This document shows, in pieces, positions 53,243 to 62,141 of a stretch of DNA of 64,000 nt (positions are counted from its first letter, which is position 1; every line of letters starts with the position of its first letter). The DNA is from Nitrosospira briensis C-128 (lineage in GTDB: Bacteria; Pseudomonadota; Gammaproteobacteria; Burkholderiales; Nitrosomonadaceae), in contig NZ_CP012371.1 of the NCBI RefSeq assembly GCF_000619905.2, positions 3,121,942 to 3,185,941 of the forward strand, read 5' to 3'. The position numbers were made by a program, and so were the translations under genes. The notes beneath the pieces are model-generated. The model searched no databases. It was not told the origin of the DNA and saw only the letters and a program-made list of their open reading frames with translations.

Positions 53243-53520
53243 ATGCGGCAAGAGGGCAGGGGGTTGCTTGCCGTCTACAGATGGCTGTTGCCCGGGCTGA
53301 ACCTGGTCAAGCTGGATTGAGATAGGGTTAAGCGGGCAACTCGCGATTCGCGTTTGGCCAAATCCACGGCCAGGGCAAATTTTCAATTTCTGTTAGCAAG
53401 CGGATCGCCGCAACAGGATCAACCTGCTGAAAGCCATGCAGGAAACCGTCGAAAAGCACGTTTCGCATGGTTCTTTTCAACCTGTTGATCCTGGTGACGC
53501 ATCGTACCTCGATGCGTCGG

Positions 53521-53946
53521 TTACCCTCGGGTTTCGAGACCGGGAATCGGGACGTCCAGCGCCTTGGCAGCACGCACGGGATCGAAATATTCGCGCAGGA
53601 ACGTGATCTTTCCGCCCGCAGCCCGCAGAAATAATACGTAATTCTGGACATAGATATGCCCTGTGGACTTGATGAGCCCTTCTGCCCTGAATTCGGCGAC
53701 TGCCGCTTCCGCATCGACAAAGGGATGGACTTTGACATCGAAGAAGCGAAAATTTTCTACCGCTCCCAGAAACCAGGTTACATGATTCATCACTTCCCGC
53801 CGTCCCGTCAGTCGCGCCGGATGGCCGAGGGAGGGTGCGTAGGGTAGTTCCCACAAGAGATCATCGGCGATCAGCGCCTGCCATTGCAGGTTGTCCTCGA
53901 CAAACGTCTGAATATGCTGATGCAAGAGATTGGAGGCGATTGTCAT
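53521..53946 (-). CDS. SnoaL-like (NTF2-fold) protein
   Basis: The 141-residue protein has the cone-shaped NTF2-fold pattern: LLHQHIQTFVEDNLQWQALI, DDLLWELPYAP with the conserved acid, LTGRREVMNHVTWF and a C-terminal ITFLREYFDPVRA. PhzA/B and SnoaL relatives bind or isomerise small hydrophobic molecules; no substrate can be assigned. The 274 bases to the preceding gene hold no supported gene. Confidence 0.8.
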   Translation of the reverse strand: MTIASNLLHQHIQTFVEDNLQWQALIADDLLWELPYAPSLGHPARLTGRREVMNHVTWFLGAVENFRFFDVKVHPFVDAEAAVAEFRAEGLIKSTGHIYVQNYVLFLRAAGGKITFLREYFDPVRAAKALDVPIPGLETRG

Positions 53947-54179
53947 TTAACGCTCCTGGTTGACCTGCAGTTATGTACAACCCGCCAGCCAAACTCGGCG
54001 TCACGATGACGGCCATTGCAATGCAGAGAATAGCGGCGAATATTTTGTCAGTATAGTATTGTTTCTCGTCATTTTTGTCGTGCGGCTCGCCTTTAGGATA
54101 ATGCCACCGATGCAGAATTGCCGCAGGATAACAACGACGAAATGATGACCCTGCTGTTTTACGGCGCTACTGTACTATA

Positions 54180-54206
54180 TTGAAATTGCGATTCGCTCCC
54201 ACATAT
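54180..54206 (+). promoter_or_regulatory. Heat-shock-type (sigma-32) promoter of clpB
   Basis: TTGAAA (54180-54185) and CCCACATAT (54198-54206) are separated by 12 bases and resemble the sigma-32 consensus (CTTGAAA, CCCCATNT). The transcript would start about 25 bases before GAGGAAAT at the clpB start. Confidence 0.5.
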
Positions 54207-54238
54207 AGTAGTCATCCATAATCCACCGAGGAAATCCC

Positions 54239-56845
54239 ATGCGTTTCGACAAGCTAACCACTAAATTCCAGCAGGCGCTGGCGGATGCGCAGAGCATCGC
54301 GGTAGGGCAGGATAATTCTTATGTTGAGCCACAGCATCTGCTGCTTGCACTCTTGCAACAGGAGGATGGAGGTACGATTTCGCTGCTGCAACGGTCGGGT
54401 GCAAATGTTCCTCCCCTGCGCGATGCACTGAAAAAAGCCATAGAGCGTTTACTCAAAGTGGAGGGTACGGGTGGGGAAATCAACGCCTCGCGCGAGCTGG
54501 GCAATTTACTCAATCTTGCCGACAAGGAAGCACAAAAACGCGGCGATCAATTCATTGCATCGGAGATGTTCCTGCTGGCCGTGCTTCAGGACAAAGGCGA
54601 AACCGGCAACCTGCTGAGGCAGCACGGCGCCAACCGGGCAGCGCTGGAGCAGGCTATCAGCGAGGTTCGGGGTGGCGAAAACGTCGGAAGCGCCGAAGCC
54701 GAGGGCAGCCGTGAAGCCTTGAAAAAATATACGCTTGACCTTACCGAGCGAGCACGCATGGGCAAGCTCGATCCGGTGATCGGGCGCGACGACGAAATCC
54801 GCCGCACTATCCAGGTATTGCAGCGGCGTACGAAGAATAATCCGGTTCTGATCGGGGAGCCGGGCGTGGGCAAGACCGCGATTGCTGAAGGCCTGGCCCA
54901 GCGTATCATCAACGGCGAAGTACCGGAAACCCTGAAGGACAAGCGTGTACTTTCGCTTGATATGGCGGCGCTGCTTGCCGGGGCTAAATACCGCGGTGAA
55001 TTCGAGGAGCGCTTGAAATCTGTCTTGAAGGAGATCGCTCAGGCGGAAGGCAGCGTTATCGTGTTTATTGATGAGCTTCATACCATGGTGGGCGCGGGCA
55101 AGGCAGAAGGCGCGATGGATGCCGGAAACATGCTTAAACCTGCGCTCGCGCGCGGCGAATTGCATTGTGTTGGCGCGACTACGCTGAACGAATATCGTAA
55201 ATACATCGAGAAGGATGCTGCGCTGGAGCGGCGTTTCCAGAAGGTCCTGGTGGAAGAACCCACTGTCGAAGCGACCATCGCCATTTTGCGTGGATTGCAG
55301 GAAAGATACGAAGTCCATCATGGTGTCGATATCACTGACCCGGCCATTGTTGCGGCGGCTGAGCTGTCGCATCGGTATATAACCGACCGTTTCCTGCCGG
55401 ATAAGGCCATCGATCTGATTGATGAAGCCGCGGCAAGGATCCGCATGGAAATCGACTCCAAGCCCGAGGTGATGGACAGGCTCGACCGGCGTCTCATCCA
55501 GCTCAAAATCGAGCGCGAGGCGGTAAAAAAGGAAAAAGACGAGGCTTCACAGAAGCGCCTGGGCTTGCTGGAGGACGAAATAGCGAAGCTGGAACGCGAG
55601 TATGTGGATCTGGAAGAAATCTGGAAAGCGGAAAAATCCCAGGTACAGGGGTCCCAGCACATCAAGGAGGAGATGGAGAAGGTCAAGCTGGAGATAGAAG
55701 CGGCTACGCGCAAAGGAGACTGGCAGAAAGTCTCGGAATTGCAATACGGCCGGATTCCCCAACTGGAAGCGCAATTACAATCGCAACTCAACAATCAGCA
55801 GCAGAGCGAAATGGCAGGGCGAGGTGCTGCGGAGAGCAAACCGAAGCTGCTCCGCACCCAGGTGGGCGCCGAAGAAATCGCCGAGGTGGTATCGCGTGCG
55901 ACCGGCATTCCCGTTTCAAAAATGATGCAGGGCGAGCGCGAAAAACTCCTGCATATGGAACAAAAACTGCATGATCGCGTGGTTGGCCAGGATGAGGCGG
56001 TTCGCCTGGTGTCGGATGCTATCCGCCGTTCGCGCGCGGGGCTGTCCGATCCCAACCGTCCGTATGGTTCCTTTTTATTTCTGGGACCGACCGGCGTGGG
56101 CAAGACGGAATTATGCAAGGCGCTGGCAGGTTTTCTGTTTGATTCCGAAGATCATCTGATCCGCATCGATATGTCCGAGTTTATGGAAAAACACTCGGTA
56201 GCACGATTGATCGGGGCGCCGCCGGGCTATGTGGGTTACGAGGAAGGCGGCTATCTCACCGAAGCGGTGCGCAGAAAGCCCTACTCGGTCATTCTGCTGG
56301 ATGAAGTTGAAAAAGCGCATCCCGATGTGTTCAACGTCCTGCTACAGGTGCTCGATGACGGCCGCATGACCGACGGCCAGGGGCGCACGGTGGATTTCAA
56401 GAACACGGTTATCGTCATGACTTCCAATCTCGGCTCGCAAATGATCCAGCAAATGGCGGGGGATGATTATCAGGTGATCAAGCTGGCGGTGATGGGCGAA
56501 GTGAAGACCTATTTCCGCCCCGAATTCATCAATCGCATCGATGAGGTGGTGGTATTCCACGCGCTGGACGAGAAGCATATCCGGTCCATAGCGCGGATAC
56601 AGTTGCAATACCTTGAAGAGCGGCTCGCCAAGCTCCAGATGAAACTCGAGGTGACCGATGCCGCGCTGGCGGAGCTTGCCCAGGCGGGTTTCGATCCCAT
56701 CTTTGGCGCACGCCCACTGAAGCGTGCCATCCAGGCGCAAATCGAGAATCCGCTGGCAAAGGAAATACTCGAAGGCCACTTTGGTGCCAAGGACACCATT
56801 ACCGTGGATTGCAGAAATGGCGTGATGGTATTTGCGAAGTCGTGA
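54239..56845 (+). CDS. clpB: ClpB disaggregase
   Basis: The 868-residue AAA+ chaperone has the Clp-N domain, NBD1 with [15 protein letters not shown] and [15 protein letters not shown], and a coiled-coil middle domain (about 405-530) rich in Glu/Lys. NBD2 has [16 protein letters not shown] and [13 protein letters not shown], then a C-terminal D2-small domain. The middle domain marks ClpB, distinct from ClpA/C. With DnaK it dissolves protein aggregates. GAGGAAAT before ATG 54239 and a sigma-32-like promoter fit heat-shock control. Confidence 0.97.
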   Translation: MRFDKLTTKFQQALADAQSIAVGQDNSYVEPQHLLLALLQQEDGGTISLLQRSGANVPPLRDALKKAIERLLKVEGTGGEINASRELGNLLNLADKEAQKRGDQFIASEMFLLAVLQDKGETGNLLRQHGANRAALEQAISEVRGGENVGSAEAEGSREALKKYTLDLTERARMGKLDPVIGRDDEIRRTIQVLQRRTKNNPVLIGEPGVGKTAIAEGLAQRIINGEVPETLKDKRVLSLDMAALLAGAKYRGEFEERLKSVLKEIAQAEGSVIVFIDELHTMVGAGKAEGAMDAGNMLKPALARGELHCVGATTLNEYRKYIEKDAALERRFQKVLVEEPTVEATIAILRGLQERYEVHHGVDITDPAIVAAAELSHRYITDRFLPDKAIDLIDEAAARIRMEIDSKPEVMDRLDRRLIQLKIEREAVKKEKDEASQKRLGLLEDEIAKLEREYVDLEEIWKAEKSQVQGSQHIKEEMEKVKLEIEAATRKGDWQKVSELQYGRIPQLEAQLQSQLNNQQQSEMAGRGAAESKPKLLRTQVGAEEIAEVVSRATGIPVSKMMQGEREKLLHMEQKLHDRVVGQDEAVRLVSDAIRRSRAGLSDPNRPYGSFLFLGPTGVGKTELCKALAGFLFDSEDHLIRIDMSEFMEKHSVARLIGAPPGYVGYEEGGYLTEAVRRKPYSVILLDEVEKAHPDVFNVLLQVLDDGRMTDGQGRTVDFKNTVIVMTSNLGSQMIQQMAGDDYQVIKLAVMGEVKTYFRPEFINRIDEVVVFHALDEKHIRSIARIQLQYLEERLAKLQMKLEVTDAALAELAQAGFDPIFGARPLKRAIQAQIENPLAKEILEGHFGAKDTITVDCRNGVMVFAKS

Positions 56846-57081
56846 GCAGACGGGGGAGCAGACATTCCTCCGCCAACTCTGAGCAATCGAGGCAATAATC
56901 CTTAACCCGGCGGTGGACCTGCGCCCAGTTGACAAATGAGTGGCAAATAAGTGACAAGAGGCAAATGAGCGCGTCCAGGTGCCGGATTCAGGACCATAGT
57001 CCACTGGCCGGGGCTAGCCCGGCAGTTCGGCGTGGCACCGTTCTTTGGCGTAATTTCCCTGATAAAACCCAGGGATAAGCG

Positions 57082-57180
57082 TCAGAGGAAGAAGTGAATG
57101 ATAAGCGCTCTGGCAACTGACCAGGCAACGAACAGCGCAAGAATACTCCACGCAATGAAGACGAGAAGCTGATTGTGCAT
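57082..57180 (-). CDS. Candidate 32-residue single-helix membrane protein
   Basis: ATG at 57178-57180 opens MHNQLLVFIAWSILALFVAW followed by SVARALIIHFFL and a stop at 57082-57084, i.e. one hydrophobic helix. GGGAG lies eight bases upstream. The coherent amphipathic ends and the ribosome-binding site make it a plausible small protein; a longer frame over the same bases is less protein-like. Confidence 0.5.
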   Translation of the reverse strand: MHNQLLVFIAWSILALFVAWSVARALIIHFFL

Positions 57181-57432
57181 CAGGCCAGTCTCCCATAAAA
57201 AAGTTTACACCGAGCGGATAATCGAGCGGATGGCCCCGAAGTAGACTCGCTTATGGATCGAGGCTTATCTGTCGATTATCGACGAAATCAGGAATCGAAC
57301 TGTCCCTGTAACTTGGCTCGCCACACCGACCTGCTTGAAGGATCATAGAACTCCTTGATCAGGTCTGTATACGTTTGAGCCGATAAATAATAGGATCGGC
57401 CTTCTTCGTAATCGCTCTCCGCCCGCCAGAGG

Positions 57433-57837
57433 TTACCTTCCATCCAGCAACGCTTTTAGCTCGTATTTTTCCCGGTCTATTTCCCCCCGTGTACGTACAC
57501 CCGAGCGCCGCAATATGGGTAATGGCGGGCACCATCCCTGAAGCCCGTGCTGCAGCAGGAATGACAGTACAACCCCTGGTAACACCAGCCATTTCCTGTT
57601 GACCGTCACGCCGAGCAAAAGACCGGCCAAGGCCACTGTCGCGGCATTGACTTCAAGCGCGCGCTCGACGTCCCACTCTCTATCGAGTTCCTGGATGCGC
57701 CTATCGATGACTTCCGGGCTGCTGTTGGCGTAACGCCGGATGTTGCTATTTGTTCGGCGTTCTATTTCGCGGTTCACATCTGCTGCTGTTGAGCGGCGAA
57801 CGCGATCCGCGCTCGTTGGGTCTTCGGCATGTAACAT
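57433..57837 (-). CDS. DUF2892 (YgaP-type transmembrane) protein
   Basis: The 134-residue protein starts at ATG 57837 with AAAGGAG upstream; the frame extends 56 codons further without sense. After a helical charged N-terminal part (about 1-60) it has two hydrophobic helices (NAATVALAGLLLGVTVN, WLVLPGVVLSFLLQHGLQGW) with the CPPLP turn of DUF2892/YgaP membrane domains, and a basic tail ending in LKALLDGR. YgaP relatives carry a rhodanese domain; this one does not, so its role is open. Confidence 0.8.
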   Translation of the reverse strand: MLHAEDPTSADRVRRSTAADVNREIERRTNSNIRRYANSSPEVIDRRIQELDREWDVERALEVNAATVALAGLLLGVTVNRKWLVLPGVVLSFLLQHGLQGWCPPLPILRRSGVRTRGEIDREKYELKALLDGR

Positions 57838-58593
57838 TATTTTTCTCCTTTGAAGAAGCAGTTCCATAAAAGCATAGTCTGCTTCCCTGCGGTTTTCTTG
57901 CTTTTTGATCCCCATGGCTATTTGATGGAGATCAGAACACATGCAATGCAGCAGTTCCAGTGCCCCATGTTCCATTCGACATCTTGAAAAGCGATAATTT
58001 TGCATATGCCATCAATGAATAAGGTTCCATCACGGATGAGGCCTTGGTACAGATGCCGGCTGGGAATAGAAAATGGCTGGATGTCGTCTATGCGTTGCTC
58101 AACTGGCAGGCAGTGCATTTATAAATGAGGTATTGATGGCGACCCCCGGCATCCCATTCGCCTGGCATTTCAAGGAAGGGGTGTTCATCTGCCTGGAAAT
58201 GGAAACCCGGCCGCAATTGATCGACTTGCACCGGTATTCGGATGGGCAAATCTTTTCGAGCCTGGAATGCGGGATTGGTTCGATACCATCATTCCCGGCC
58301 TGTCGCTGATGGGCGGGCTGTTCCTGAGCGGGGAAGACAGTCCGAAAATCGGCAAAATATCCGGAGAATATTCGGAGCTTAGCTGAACACCTCGGTTGTC
58401 GGTTTGCAAAAAACATCCGTTTGGTTGATTTATCACCAACCTCTCGGAGTGCAGTTGCAGTCCGCATTTTAGTATTTCATAACCATGAATATATTGCTAA
58501 TAATCCAAAAAATGCATGGCCCGAGCGAGTGTAGGGATTTCGTACGTGCGGTAGCGAACATATTTCTCGCTTAAGGATTGTCAAAATGCGGCT
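57838..58593. other. Intergenic region with no supported gene
   Basis: Frames at 58073-58309 (plus) and 58099-58467 (minus) overlap each other, lack ribosome-binding sites and look like shadows. The region contains the cspA promoter, which I could not pin down. Confidence 0.35.
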
Positions 58594-58653
58594 AGACCTC
58601 AAACGAGGTCTCTTTTTGACTGATATGTTTCCCGGGCTCCGGCCCGATTTTTT
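58594..58653 (+). promoter_or_regulatory. cspA: cspA leader with two terminator-like hairpins
   Basis: AGACCTC/GAGGTCT (58594-58611, loop AAAC) is followed by CTTTTT. CGGGC/GCCCG (58633-58646, loop TCCG) is followed by ATTTTTT at 58647-58653, which abuts the AAAGGA ribosome-binding site. This is a likely cold-responsive attenuator or mRNA switch. Confidence 0.5.
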
Positions 58654-58666
58654 AAAGGAAGTAAAA

Positions 58667-58870
58667 ATGGCAACTGGTACAGTAAAATGGTTCAATGACT
58701 CGAAAGGTTTTGGCTTCATTACCCCTGATGACGGTAGTGAGGATTTATTCGCGCACTTCTCGGCAATCGGCATGTCTGGATTCAAGACGCTCAAAGAAGG
58801 TCAAAAAGTAGCGTTTGAGGTTACGCAGGGTGCAAAGGGCAAGCAAGCATCAAACATTCAATCTGCTTGA
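58667..58870 (+). CDS. cspA: Cold-shock protein
   Basis: The 67-residue protein has the full cold-shock fold: [20 protein letters not shown] (RNP1 KGFGFI), DLFAHFSAI (RNP2) and a C-terminal [17 protein letters not shown]. It binds RNA and single-stranded DNA as a chaperone. AAAGGAAGT at 58654-58662 supports the ATG; the longer frame upstream covers the leader hairpins and is not coding. Paralogue number cannot be told from one window. Confidence 0.95.
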   Translation: MATGTVKWFNDSKGFGFITPDDGSEDLFAHFSAIGMSGFKTLKEGQKVAFEVTQGAKGKQASNIQSA

Positions 58871-58879
58871 GATTTCAAC

Positions 58880-59064
58880 CTGAATCCGGTAGTTGGACGG
58901 GGTGAAGTGTACGGTTTTTGGGTGCAACGCAGCCATGTGCCGCAAAAACTGTGCAATTCGCCCCGTAACGCCCTCACCCGGAAGGTGAACGTCAAATAAT
59001 ATGAAATATTGTTATTAATCTCGACACTGATCTATTAAATGAGCGGTCACCTACCGGATTTAGG
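58880..59064. repeat. MITE-like repeat, copy B (uninterrupted, 185 bp)
   Basis: The element is inverted relative to copy A at 15322-15705. Ends read AATCCGGTAGTTGGAC on the left and, inverted, AAATCCGGTAGGTGAC on the right, forming imperfect terminal repeats. The interior lacks frames. Confidence 0.7.
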
Positions 59065-59468
59065 TTCATGCTGGGGCGGCCAAACCGTGCCGGCGTGTAG
59101 TCCATTCCAACGATCTCCTTTTATCCTGACGTATTTATCATGGGTAAAATTACTCCATGAATTCCCTCAGCCGCTTGCGTCCGGCTCCACACCGAATCTT
59201 TTCCCGAAAGCGCCGCTTTGCTTTGTATCCCATTCCGTTTCCGTTGCCATTTTAGCCGCTTGAGCTCCTGCCCCAAACCCACGTCCTACTCTCCTCCCGG
59301 ATTTGTTCAGGTCATCCGGGAACCCAGCCATTCCTGTATTGTCTGAAAGCGCGATCTGCGTGAGCAAGTGCCTCTTATAGGTATTAATGCCGGGTCGAGG
59401 CGAATATTCTTGATAGCGCCGAGATTCGGGTAAAATATGGTTTTTAATGTTTCCTGGATGGATCCGTC
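59065..59468. other. Intergenic stretch before dapA
   Basis: No supported frame in these 404 bases. AT-rich sequence near 59390-59460 (AATATTCTTGATAGCG and TAAAATATGG) may hold the dapA promoter. Confidence 0.35.
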
Positions 59469-60359
59469 ATGAATAGTGTTGCAATCAAAGGCAGCCTGGT
59501 CGCCATCGTCACACCCATGCATGACAATGGCGAACTGGATCTGGAGCGTTTCAACGCCCTGATCGATTTTCATGTAGCGGAAGGAACCGATGGCATCGTG
59601 GTGGTGGGTACCACCGGCGAATCTCCAACGGTGGATTTCGACGAACATCATCTGCTGATCAGGTCCGCCGTGGAGCGTGCAGCTGGGCGTGTGCCGATTA
59701 TCGCCGGGACCGGTGCAAATTCAACGCGGGAAGCAATCGATCTATCGATTTATGCAAAGAACGCAGGCGCGAATGCAAGCCTTTCAGTGGTTCCCTATTA
59801 CAACAAGCCGACCCAGGAAGGTTTGTATCAACATTTCAAGACAATAGCGGAAGCAGTCGATATTCCGCAGATTTTATACAATGTGCCCAGCAGGACAGTG
59901 GCCGATATCGCCAATGATACCGTGCTGCGGCTGGCACAGATTCCCAATATTGTCGGCATCAAGGATGCGACCGGTGATATGGGGCGAGGCTTCGATCTGC
60001 TGTGCCGGGCGCCGGAAGACTTTGCGGTTTATAGTGGAGATGATGTGAGTGCCTTGGCGATGTTGCTGCTGGGCGGGCACGGCATCATTTCGGTAACGGC
60101 CAATGTTGCGCCCCGGTTGATGCATGAGATGTGCATTGCGGCGTTTGCAGGCGACCTTTCCGCTGCTCGTCTTGCCAACAGTAAATTGTTGGGGTTGCAT
60201 CTCGATTTGTTTGTCGAAGCGAATCCCATTCCGGTAAAATGGGCAATATCACAGATGGGGTTGATAGGTGCCACCCTTCGTCTGCCTTTGACCCCATTAT
60301 CGGATCGATATCATCGAGTTGTAAGAGAAGCGATGGACAAGGCCGGGATAACCATATAG
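59469..60359 (+). CDS. dapA: 4-hydroxy-tetrahydrodipicolinate synthase
   Basis: The 296-residue protein has GTTGESPT (Thr48), ILYNVPSRT (Tyr137) and the Schiff-base Lys165 in [10 protein letters not shown], the complete DapA catalytic set. It condenses pyruvate and aspartate semialdehyde for lysine and diaminopimelate. Together with hom and thrC elsewhere in the window it belongs to the aspartate pathway. bamC follows, an order frequent in proteobacteria. Confidence 0.96.
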   Translation: MNSVAIKGSLVAIVTPMHDNGELDLERFNALIDFHVAEGTDGIVVVGTTGESPTVDFDEHHLLIRSAVERAAGRVPIIAGTGANSTREAIDLSIYAKNAGANASLSVVPYYNKPTQEGLYQHFKTIAEAVDIPQILYNVPSRTVADIANDTVLRLAQIPNIVGIKDATGDMGRGFDLLCRAPEDFAVYSGDDVSALAMLLLGGHGIISVTANVAPRLMHEMCIAAFAGDLSAARLANSKLLGLHLDLFVEANPIPVKWAISQMGLIGATLRLPLTPLSDRYHRVVREAMDKAGITI

Positions 60360-60397
60360 ATGATCGGCCGGAATTTACGAGGAATCGAGCGTTGCGC

Positions 60398-61516
60398 ATG
60401 AGATGGAGGATGATGGTCGCGCTATGTTTAGCGGTGGCCGTGGCAGGATGCAGTCTGCTACCGGAAGCAAAGAAAATAAATTACAAGTCGGCGGGTAAAC
60501 TTCCACCGTTGGAGATCCCGCCCGATTTAACCATGCCTAGTTCGGATGAGCGCTATATCGTTCCGGATATCAACCCGACGGGAACCGCAACTTTTTCCGC
60601 TTATGATAAAGAGCGCAACAAAAGCTCCGGAACCGGGGGCGGCAGTGCCATTCTACCCACCGTGGATGAGGGCGGTGTGCGCATGGAGCGCTCGGGCACT
60701 CAGCGCTGGCTGGTGGTGACAGGTGAACCTGAGGACATATGGCCGGTAGTAAAAGAGTTCTGGCAGGAATTGGGTTTTATCGTCAAGGTTGAAATGCCCG
60801 CAGCCGGCGTGATGGAAACCGACTGGGCAGAAAATCGTGCGAAGATTCCGGATGATATTATCCGTAACACGCTGGGTAAATTTCTGGATACCCTTTATTC
60901 GACCGCCGAGCGCGACAAGTTTCGTACTCGTCTGGAACGCGGAGAGGACGGTGCCACCGAGATTTACATCAGCCATCGCGGCATGGACGAGGTGATGGAG
61001 GGTGATACTCGTACCCGCTGGCAGCCTCGGCCTGCCGATCCGGATCTGGAGGCGGAGATGCTTTCGCGCCTGATGATGCGATTCGGGGTCGCGGAAGAGC
61101 GTGCGAGAACGGCAGTAGCCAACGCTGGTAACGCGCCGGAGCGCGCGCGCCTGACGGGCGAAAAAAATGAAGTGCTTACCGTGAATGAGGCCATTGACCG
61201 TTCCTGGCGACGGGTGGGACTGGCGCTTGACCGTATTGGTTTTACCGTCGAGGATCGTAATCGCTCGCAAGGGATTTATTTCGTGCGTTATATCAACCCT
61301 GACATTGACAGTGGTGCCGGGCCAGGCTTTCTCTCGAAACTTCTCTTCTGGCGCGACGAGAAGGACGAGAAGCGGGATCAATTCCGCATCCAGTTAAGTG
61401 AAGCCGGAGCGGCAGGAGAAAGCACCGATGTCAAGGTATTGAATAGCGAGGGCGAACCAGAGAAATCGAGTGACGCAAACCGCATATTGAAATTGCTTCA
61501 TGAACAATTGAAGTGA
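60398..61516 (+). CDS. bamC: Outer-membrane assembly lipoprotein BamC
   Basis: The 372-residue protein has a lipoprotein signal (MRWRMMVALCLAVAVAGCSL, Cys18). The BamC N-terminal unstructured region follows (LPPLEIPPDLTMP), then two helix-grip domains (WPVVKEFWQELGFIVK and AIDRSWRRVGLALDRIGFTV). It is part of the Bam complex that folds barrel proteins. I use ATG 60398; the frame runs upstream into dapA. It lies 38 bases after dapA. Confidence 0.92.
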   Translation: MRWRMMVALCLAVAVAGCSLLPEAKKINYKSAGKLPPLEIPPDLTMPSSDERYIVPDINPTGTATFSAYDKERNKSSGTGGGSAILPTVDEGGVRMERSGTQRWLVVTGEPEDIWPVVKEFWQELGFIVKVEMPAAGVMETDWAENRAKIPDDIIRNTLGKFLDTLYSTAERDKFRTRLERGEDGATEIYISHRGMDEVMEGDTRTRWQPRPADPDLEAEMLSRLMMRFGVAEERARTAVANAGNAPERARLTGEKNEVLTVNEAIDRSWRRVGLALDRIGFTVEDRNRSQGIYFVRYINPDIDSGAGPGFLSKLLFWRDEKDEKRDQFRIQLSEAGAAGESTDVKVLNSEGEPEKSSDANRILKLLHEQLK

Positions 61517-61578
61517 TGGGTTATCGTCTGAATGAGTCAGCGGACCGGCATTGGCATCGAAGATACGGAGATTGGTAA

Positions 61579-61635
61579 GGTAGGTCGGGCTCCGCCCGAC
61601 GATCAAGAACGATGTCGGGCGGAGCCCGACCTACC
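61579..61635. repeat. REP-like palindrome, copy 3
   Basis: GGTAGGTCGGGCTCCGCCCGAC and the inverted TGTCGGGCGGAGCCCGACC-TACC surround a short loop. Same family as 8696-8754 and 31840-31943. It lies between convergent genes. Confidence 0.85.
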
Positions 61636-61717
61636 GCCTCACTTTCGCAGGAAGATCCGTCAGAATTGTAAATACAGTTTTTAAAAAAATCGGGTTCCGG
61701 GCGCCGATCCCCGATTT

Positions 61718-62137
61718 TCAATGACTGATCGGTACATAAATCAAATTGACGCTCTCCACTTCGCCCGGCCGTGGTGCGCGGACGGGCGCACCCGGCTCAT
61801 CGACCTCAAGACGCAATTGCACGCGATTGTTGACAATGGCGGTCTGAGGAAGGGGAATGGTGTACGTGACGGCTTCCGGGCCCTGCGGCCCACCGAAAGG
61901 CGATACGGTGCCGAGCAGTACGCCTTCGCTCGTGCTGACGCGAATCTCCGTTCCACGTGGAAGAGCCCCGGCATGGACCTGAATCCAGACCGCCTCCCGT
62001 GAAGTGGCCGGGCGAGCAAGCCCCAGTTCGATTACGCTTTGCTGGGTTTCGCTCCCTGCAATTGCACAGCCCGCGCATCCGGCGGAATACATCAATGCAA
62101 TGATGATTGACGCGAGGTTCCGCCACTGTTTGTACAT
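61718..62137 (-). CDS. Lipoprotein paired with the tyrosinase
   Basis: The 139-residue protein starts at ATG 62137, four bases after the tyrosinase stop. It has a signal with a double Cys lipobox region (MYSAGCAGCAIAG) and a beta-sandwich-like body (WIQVHAGALPRGTEIRVSTS, NNRVQLRLEVDEPG). A similar beta-domain ends the tyrosinase itself, so it may bind the same partner or cap the enzyme. Other Met codons upstream are in the tyrosinase end. Confidence 0.7.
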   Translation of the reverse strand: MYKQWRNLASIIIALMYSAGCAGCAIAGSETQQSVIELGLARPATSREAVWIQVHAGALPRGTEIRVSTSEGVLLGTVSPFGGPQGPEAVTYTIPLPQTAIVNNRVQLRLEVDEPGAPVRAPRPGEVESVNLIYVPISH

Positions 62138-62141
62138 GATG

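Noticed and set aside
53328-53468. 46-codon minus frame (MRNVLFDGFLHGFQQVDPVA start)
   Set aside because: Looks somewhat protein-like, but there is no ribosome-binding site and no recognised relative; it could be the tail of a lost gene.
57014-57196. 60-residue minus frame
   Set aside because: The same bases in another frame give a coherent single-helix membrane peptide with a better start.
58073-58309. 78-residue plus frame
   Set aside because: Overlapped by another frame on the minus strand, no ribosome-binding site, unusual composition.
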